This document shows positions 14,716 to 18,880 of a stretch of DNA of 18,880 nucleotides, piece by piece. The position numbers were made by a program, and so were the translations under genes. This DNA is from Bacillota bacterium. GTDB lineage: Bacteria; Bacillota; Bacilli; Lactobacillales; Aerococcaceae. The DNA lies in contig JAEZWY010000110.1 in assembly GCA_023442905.1 (NCBI GenBank), forward strand, positions 1-18,880, written 5' to 3'. Under the pieces are notes generated by a model. The model was not told the DNA's origin, made no database searches, and saw only the letters and a list, made by a program, of their open reading frames with translations. Position 1 is the stretch's first letter, and each line of letters opens with the position of its first letter.

Positions 14716-15945
14716 TTACTTGCTAGCATTATTTAGTTTGTCACGGTCAATAGCACCAACGCTTTTAGCCACTATAAGACCACTAAATACATCAGAGTTA
14801 ACATTTAAAATCGTACGAATCATGCCTGTAAACCATTCTACCGCAGCGAATATAGCAATACTCTCAATTGGGAGTCCCATTTGTGGGATTACAATAGATA
14901 AGGATACTAAACCACCACCAGGAACAACAGCATTGGCAAGAGAAGCTAATGTTGCTAGGAAGATAATGAATACATAGTTAGTCAGACCATAGTTTACGCC
15001 ATAAATTTGCGCAACTGTAATAATAGTGATGGACATAAACATAGCTGACCCATTACTATTTAGGGACATGCCGAGAGGTAATACTAGCCGTGATACTTCA
15101 CGTTTGATACCTAAACGTTCTTCAGAATCTTCAATGGCTGTTGGTAAAGTGATAGCTGATGATGTTGTCGCAAGTGCTAGAACGGACATGCGAGACATTT
15201 TTTTCACGAGGGAAATAATGGAGACACCGCAGTAGATACTGACAATGACTAACCAGATAAGTAGAAACAGGAGTGTTGACCCTGAATATACGAATAGATA
15301 AGAAACTAGGGGAAGAATTAAGGCTATGCCATATTCTCCAATGGCGGATGCGATGAGGGCAAAGATACCAATAGGTGCAAAACCCATTACTAAACGGATC
15401 ATTTGTAAGATGATGGTGTTAAAGTCAACAAGGACCGGTAAGAACTTTGGCTCGCTAACTGAAGCACGAATACTTAAGGCAATACCAAAGAAGATAGCAA
15501 ATGAAATGATTTGAACAATAGACCCTTGGGCCATAGCGTCAACAATATTCTGTGGAAAGAAGTTTACAATCACTTCAGAAAAAGGCGTTTGTGTGGCTTC
15601 AATATCAATAGCAGTCGAGACCGAGTCACTAATACCACTCCCAGGTTTAAATATCAAACCGAATAAGACACCCCATGCAGAAGCTAGTAGGGAAGAGACC
15701 ATGAAGATGATGATGGTTCTAAGACCAATTGTCCCTAGTTGCTTTATTTCTAAACTACCAATAGCTTCAACAATCTGACCCAAAATAAGGAAGACGATAC
15801 CCATTTGAATTAACCGTAGGAATATTTGTCCAAGAAAATCAATATACCCCACATAATCTTTGAAAAAGTACCCAAAAGCAATACCTAAAATTAGGGCGAT
15901 AACAATTTGACTTGTCATGCTAAGTCTCTTTTTCTCTTTCTCCAT
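14716..15945 (-). CDS. SDF (DAACS) family carboxylate/amino acid symporter, paralog 1
   Basis: A 409-residue carrier of the same family as its downstream neighbour and clearly its paralog (shared N-terminal pattern, LATTSSAITLPTA, VVPGGGLVS, WFTGMIRTILNVNSD). The last helix keeps Arg377, Thr378, Asn381 and Asp385, while the amine-binding Asp position is Gly374, as in paralog 2. The NMDGT motif reads N-S-N-G-S (296-300): the ion-site Asn is kept and the Asp is replaced by Asn298, so it is less altered than paralog 2. RBS GGAAGTG precedes the ATG at 15945. A cre-like site and TATAAT lie 66-84 bases upstream, so the pair probably belongs to the same CcpA regulon as the allantoin genes. Substrate is unknown; two paralogs may form a hetero-oligomer or have different substrates. 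Confidence 0.82.
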   Translation of the reverse strand: MEKEKKRLSMTSQIVIALILGIAFGYFFKDYVGYIDFLGQIFLRLIQMGIVFLILGQIVEAIGSLEIKQLGTIGLRTIIIFMVSSLLASAWGVLFGLIFKPGSGISDSVSTAIDIEATQTPFSEVIVNFFPQNIVDAMAQGSIVQIISFAIFFGIALSIRASVSEPKFLPVLVDFNTIILQMIRLVMGFAPIGIFALIASAIGEYGIALILPLVSYLFVYSGSTLLFLLIWLVIVSIYCGVSIISLVKKMSRMSVLALATTSSAITLPTAIEDSEERLGIKREVSRLVLPLGMSLNSNGSAMFMSITIITVAQIYGVNYGLTNYVFIIFLATLASLANAVVPGGGLVSLSIVIPQMGLPIESIAIFAAVEWFTGMIRTILNVNSDVFSGLIVAKSVGAIDRDKLNNASK

Positions 15946-16010
15946 ATAATCACTTCCTTTTCAAAATTTCATCTAATATTAATATATTTGTCTATTAATT
16001 ACAATAATTT

Positions 16011-16024
16011 TGTGAACGCTTATA
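16011..16024. promoter_or_regulatory. cre-like site (CcpA) upstream of the symporter pair
   Basis: On the - strand TATAAGCGTTCACA matches TGWAANCGNTNWCA except at position 2. It abuts the -10 at 16024-16029, a repression position. Confidence 0.5.
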
Positions 16025-16029
16025 TTATA
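16024..16029 (-). promoter_or_regulatory. -10 hexamer of the symporter operon, no clear -35
   Basis: The - strand reads TATAAT. No good -35 is seen at 16-18 bases. Two copies of GGTATA (+ strand, 16034-16039 and 16046-16051, 12 bases apart) lie just upstream and could bind a regulator. Confidence 0.35.
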
Positions 16030-16115
16030 AAAGGTATAACCTAAAGGTATAGCTAATGACAATTTTTATAGAGATAAAGGATACTTTCTCTGCTTGGAAC
16101 ATTCTGTAGGCTAAT

Positions 16116-16152
16116 AAAAAAAGCATCCTGACTAATGAATAGCCAAGATGCT
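16116..16152 (-). terminator. Terminator after the AEC permease gene (- strand)
   Basis: On the - strand AGCATCTTGGCTA pairs with TAGTCAGGATGCT (16140-16152 with 16122-16134; two G-U pairs) and is followed by seven U's. It separates the permease from the symporter operon. Confidence 0.88.
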
Positions 16153-16164
16153 GAAATGTTGATT

Positions 16165-17097
16165 TTAAAAAAGTAGGGTTACTAATGGTATTGTGATCAT
16201 AGATAATAATGAAGATAGGAAGACAATTTGGCTGGCAAATTTGCCGTCGTTACCGTAGTTAGAAGAAAACATCGCAACATAGGACGCTGTTGGCATAGAA
16301 ATCATCATAACTGGAATCACAAGTTGTGGACCTGAAATACCAAAGGCTTTTAAAATCAAGGTAATGATAACAGGAACTACTAATAATTTTACACCAGCTG
16401 CTAGATAAAGCATTGGGTTTTGGAAAGCTTCTTTAATATTTGAACGTGAAAGCATCAATCCAATGACAATCATTGCTAATGGTGATGTGGCTGGTGCCAT
16501 CGTGTTTACTACAGAGTTGATTGGTTCGGGTACAGACCATTGACCAATAAAGAAAACTAAACCAACTATAATCGATAGGATACCAGGGGATAACAAAATT
16601 TTTCTGATATTAATCGAGGCTGTTGAAGAGGCATTTCTAGAGATAACGTAAACCCCTAATGACCAACAAACGACATCAAAGATAAATCCTGCGCCAACTA
16701 CAGCATAGAATAAAGCTTCTTCCCCTAGTAAGCTTTGAATGATAGGATAGCCCATAAATGATGTATTTGATAGTAAAAGGGCGGTTTGGAAAATATCTTT
16801 TCTACCATCTGAAAGGGGTAATTTTCTAGAAATCAAAAGACCCACTATAAACATCACGATATAACAGAATACCATGATGCCTAAAATAGCTATAGATGTA
16901 TTTAACCGTTCTTGGTTCATTTCTAGCTGCATAGCAGTAAAGATGGTTGCGGGCATTGTAATGTATAAAACTAATTGCGTAATATCCTTTTGCCCAGATT
17001 CAGAAATCAGTTTTGTTTTACCAGCAACAAAACCAATAACAATTAATAAAAATAATACGGCAACTTTTTGTAAAGTTAAGAAAAAGTCGATTTGCAT
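16165..17097 (-). CDS. AEC (auxin efflux carrier) family permease
   Basis: A 310-residue membrane protein with about ten hydrophobic segments and the AEC family pattern: a first helix ending in GFVAGKTKLISESGQKDI, then LVLYITMPATIFTAM with the conserved helix-breaking Pro, LLLSNTSFMGYPI, and a second repeat ending in VIPVMMISMPTASYVAMF. Bacterial members include malate and malonate carriers (MleP, MdcF), so the substrate is likely a small organic acid. I placed the start at ATG 17097, because GGGAGGAAACAAT is directly upstream; an in-frame ATG at 17130 would put the RBS inside the gene. Position between the symporters and fdrA suggests a role in the allantoin pathway, perhaps export of oxamate or another product, but this is inference only. 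Confidence 0.82.
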   Translation of the reverse strand: MQIDFFLTLQKVAVLFLLIVIGFVAGKTKLISESGQKDITQLVLYITMPATIFTAMQLEMNQERLNTSIAILGIMVFCYIVMFIVGLLISRKLPLSDGRKDIFQTALLLSNTSFMGYPIIQSLLGEEALFYAVVGAGFIFDVVCWSLGVYVISRNASSTASINIRKILLSPGILSIIVGLVFFIGQWSVPEPINSVVNTMAPATSPLAMIVIGLMLSRSNIKEAFQNPMLYLAAGVKLLVVPVIITLILKAFGISGPQLVIPVMMISMPTASYVAMFSSNYGNDGKFASQIVFLSSLLSMITIPLVTLLF

Positions 17098-17226
17098 ATT
17101 GTTTCCTCCCAGTTCGATAATTAAAAGCAATTTGCTTAGTAAAAGTGCATAATCTTCATAATATGTGAATATTTATAGATATTCAATAGCAAAAGCTACT
17201 ATAGATTTCCCATGAAATTAGACAGA

Positions 17227-18093
17227 CTAACCAAAATGTTCATCCAACCAAGTCACTAGTTGTCGATAAGTTTCTATACCAATACTGTCAACTTCAGTCC
17301 GGTCAAAGTCATGCAACTCTGCATCTACCATATGCAATTCGCTTTCAGGGACTGCCTTATGCAAAAGTTTAGATTGTCTTGAAGGGACATCTGGATCATT
17401 TGTAGCGGCAGTGATAAAAGTGACGGGTAAGTTTTGTAGTGTAGTTTTATCAATCGTATAATCTTTTGCTGACTGGCTTTCGGATAAGAATAAGGATTGC
17501 CAGTTGCCTTGCTGTCTAGCACCAATATAGATTGGATAACGCTCATTCATTTTGCCTTGGCTAATAGGATGTTTACTGGTTAGTTTATTCATTTGGCTAA
17601 TAGTTACCTTAGGATAAGTAAGGAAGTAACGACTTGCTACGTTAAAAGCTGCTTCATTTAGGTTGAAATAACCATAAAATGAAATTAAGCCCTTGGCAGG
17701 CACTTGATGGTGGACTGCTTGATAAATAGCTAAATATGCACCAGCTGATCGGCCCATGAGAATAAAATGGTTATGCTTTAAGCCAAGTGTGTCAGTGGCA
17801 TGTTCTGTAAACCAAGATAATGAATTTTCAATTGATTTTAATATCTCTGGTAATTTACTTTCAGGTGCAAGAGGATAATCAATTGTAAATAGGTTATATC
17901 CTGCGGAAGTTAATAATTCGATATATTCTGTCGGTAAATCATTTCGTTGGCCAAAAATTAAACCACCACCATGAATGTAAAAAATTGTGGGGGGCGTTGA
18001 TTTTTGCTGGCTAGAAGTTTGGTATAATGTTCCATAGATAGGTAAAATTGAATCATCTTGAATCAAAATGTCTCTGGTTTGGTAACTAGGCAT
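17227..18093 (-). CDS. Alpha/beta hydrolase, HSL-like (HGGG motif), function unknown
   Basis: A 288-residue cytoplasmic hydrolase with no signal peptide. It has the oxyanion-hole motif HGGG (41-44), the nucleophile elbow GRSAG with Ser116, DYPLAPE (72-78, typical of the hormone-sensitive-lipase group), a candidate acid in NDPDVP (Asp233 or Asp235) and His261 in ELHDF. A complete Ser-Asp-His triad is therefore likely, as an esterase or acyl-peptide-like hydrolase. RBS AAGGA lies before the ATG. It is divergent from fdrA. No clear terminator separates it from the AEC permease 129 bases downstream, so the two may be co-transcribed. I know of no alpha/beta hydrolase step in allantoin breakdown; it may be unrelated or an extra amide/ester-cleaving step. 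Confidence 0.8.
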   Translation of the reverse strand: MPSYQTRDILIQDDSILPIYGTLYQTSSQQKSTPPTIFYIHGGGLIFGQRNDLPTEYIELLTSAGYNLFTIDYPLAPESKLPEILKSIENSLSWFTEHATDTLGLKHNHFILMGRSAGAYLAIYQAVHHQVPAKGLISFYGYFNLNEAAFNVASRYFLTYPKVTISQMNKLTSKHPISQGKMNERYPIYIGARQQGNWQSLFLSESQSAKDYTIDKTTLQNLPVTFITAATNDPDVPSRQSKLLHKAVPESELHMVDAELHDFDRTEVDSIGIETYRQLVTWLDEHFG

Positions 18094-18131
18094 ATTATCA
18101 TTCCTTCATAAAAAAAGTTTCTATTAATCAT

Positions 18132-18137
18132 AGTATA
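18132..18137 (-). promoter_or_regulatory. Possible -10 of the hydrolase gene
   Basis: The - strand reads TATACT, about 40 bases before the hydrolase ATG. The inverted repeat at 18155-18174 covers its -35 region. Confidence 0.35.
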
Positions 18138-18154
18138 AAGTAAGTGATTGCATT

Positions 18155-18174
18155 ATTGTCAGATTCGTGACAAT
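18155..18174. promoter_or_regulatory. Perfect inverted repeat in the hydrolase-fdrA divergent region
   Basis: ATTGTCA and TGACAAT form 7-bp perfect arms around GATTCG. The pattern TTGTCA...TGACAA resembles the dyad TTGNNCA-N3-TGNNCAA found before allE and the permease gene, with shorter half-sites and a longer spacer. It could act on either divergent gene. Confidence 0.45.
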
Positions 18175-18235
18175 TTTATCTAAAGTAAACAAATTATCAA
18201 TCTGTTTTATGGAGTTTGTGCATACTTCATAGGAT

Positions 18236-18251
18236 TGAAAGCGGTTATAAT
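18236..18251 (+). promoter_or_regulatory. cre-like site overlapping the fdrA -10
   Basis: TGAAAGCGGTTATA (18236-18249) matches the cre consensus except at position 13. It overlaps a perfect TATAAT (18246-18251) with no good -35. The leader would be only about 15 bases. Confidence 0.5.
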
Positions 18252-18273
18252 TATTATCAAAGGAGGCTTAACC

Positions 18274-18880
18274 ATGTTACATACAGTAATTCAAAAAAAC
18301 AATTATCAAGACTCTATTAACTTGATGTTACTAACGAATTCGGTTAATGACATCGAGGGTGTTTCTCAAGGACAAATTATGATGGCATCAGATGCCAATA
18401 AAGATATCTTAAAATCTGCCGGTTTATATACCGATGAGGTGGAGGTCGCTGGTGCTAATGATATGGCGATTGTCGTTGAAGCTGATGATGAAAGTGTTAT
18501 GGACAAAGTCATTGCTGAAATCGATCGTTTCCTAAGTGATTTATCTGGAAGTAAAGATGCATCTGGGGTTTCTAGTGTGAACAACTGGAAAGATGCTTTA
18601 GAAACAATGCCGGATGCTAACTTAGCATTAGTATCAATTCCTGGTTCTTATGCTGCAGATGAAATTGAAAAAGCCTTAGATTCTGGATTACATGTTTTCT
18701 CATTCTCAGACAATGTATCCTTAGAAGATGAAGTACGTTTGAAAAATAAAGCGCATGAAAATGGCTTATTATTAATGGGACCCGACTGTGGTACCGGTGT
18801 TATTTCTAGTGTACCGTTAGCCTTTACGAATGTGACAAACCCAGGAAATATTGGGATTGTTGCTGCGTCTGGTACTGGTA
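18274..18880 (+). CDS. fdrA: FdrA family protein, N-terminal part (3' end outside window)
   Basis: The frame is open from ATG 18274 (RBS AGGAGG 18261-18266) to the window edge, 202 codons. FdrA is a succinyl-CoA-synthetase-like protein encoded in the E. coli allantoin cluster next to ylbE, ylbF and a carbamate kinase gene. From memory, this set (also called allF, allG, allH) has been assigned as the oxamate carbamoyltransferase that splits oxalurate with phosphate into oxamate and carbamoyl phosphate. Seen here are the N-terminal ligand-like domain, SIPGSYAADEIEKALDSG, the LLMGPDCGTGVI motif (cf. GPN/D-C in CoA ligases) and GIVAASGTG at the edge. The region that would hold the phosphohistidine lies beyond the window. 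Its partners are expected immediately downstream. The family is certain; the exact reaction is by association. Confidence 0.85.
   Translation, partial: MLHTVIQKNNYQDSINLMLLTNSVNDIEGVSQGQIMMASDANKDILKSAGLYTDEVEVAGANDMAIVVEADDESVMDKVIAEIDRFLSDLSGSKDASGVSSVNNWKDALETMPDANLALVSIPGSYAADEIEKALDSGLHVFSFSDNVSLEDEVRLKNKAHENGLLLMGPDCGTGVISSVPLAFTNVTNPGNIGIVAASGTG

Noticed and set aside
13509..15778. Several + strand open frames of 60-111 codons opposite the two symporter genes
   Set aside because: They are antisense to long, motif-rich membrane protein genes, lack ribosome binding sites and read as the complement of hydrophobic codons.
17188..17202. A terminator between the hydrolase and AEC permease genes (TAGC-AAAA-GCTA)
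   Set aside because: The stem is only about four base pairs and no U-run follows on the - strand.
18366..18584. A 72-codon - strand frame opposite the start of fdrA
   Set aside because: It lies wholly antisense to fdrA, has no RBS and no recognisable motif.
1..18880. A mobile element, prophage or defence island
   Set aside because: No transposase, integrase, terminal repeats, tRNA gene or toxin-antitoxin pair is visible, and the genes form coherent metabolic units.

Overview
The window looks like chromosomal DNA from a low-GC Gram-positive bacterium of the class Bacilli. It is AT-rich by eye, has strong AGGAGG-type ribosome binding sites, compact operons, U-tailed hairpin terminators, and several sites close to the CcpA catabolite-responsive element (cre). 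A lactic-acid-bacterium-like host (Lactobacillales) is my guess. The genus cannot be told from the sequence alone.

Layout. Positions 1-3276 hold ordinary chromosomal genes on the + strand: the 3' end of murB, a double-NBD ABC ATPase, and azlC-azlD (branched-chain amino acid exporter). Positions 3361-13265 hold a purine-breakdown (allantoin) locus: allE-allD (+), pucR (-), pucG (+), allC (+), and a pucI-like allantoin permease with allB (+). Positions 13412-17097 hold three carriers on the - strand: two SDF-family symporter paralogs in tandem and one AEC-family permease. An HSL-like alpha/beta hydrolase (-) follows, and a divergent fdrA (+) runs off the right edge.

How the genes fit together. 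The permease imports allantoin. AllB opens it to allantoate and AllC converts that to (S)-ureidoglycine. From there two encoded routes reach the same compound, oxalurate: AllE then AllD (deamination, then NAD-linked oxidation), or PucG (transamination with glyoxylate). FdrA belongs to the gene set associated with oxalurate phosphorolysis to oxamate and carbamoyl phosphate, which can give ATP through carbamate kinase. The locus therefore looks built for fermentative use of allantoin as nitrogen and energy source. No uricase, ureidoglycolate lyase, glyoxylate carboligase or carbamate kinase lies in the window. The three carriers are unassigned but well placed to move oxamate or another small carboxylate.

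Regulation. PucR is the local regulator. A shared 17-bp dyad, TTGNNCA-N3-TGNNCAA, lies upstream of both allE and the permease gene, and a related perfect inverted repeat lies upstream of fdrA. Near-consensus cre sites, each one mismatch from TGWAANCGNTNWCA, lie upstream of allE, allC, the permease gene, the first symporter gene and fdrA. This suggests that one PucR-plus-CcpA regulon covers both the catabolic genes and the carriers.

I saw no rRNA, tRNA, CRISPR array, insertion sequence or prophage gene. The pathway is known in outline. The least described parts are the symporter paralogs with altered ion-site residues, the shared dyad, and the double route to oxalurate.
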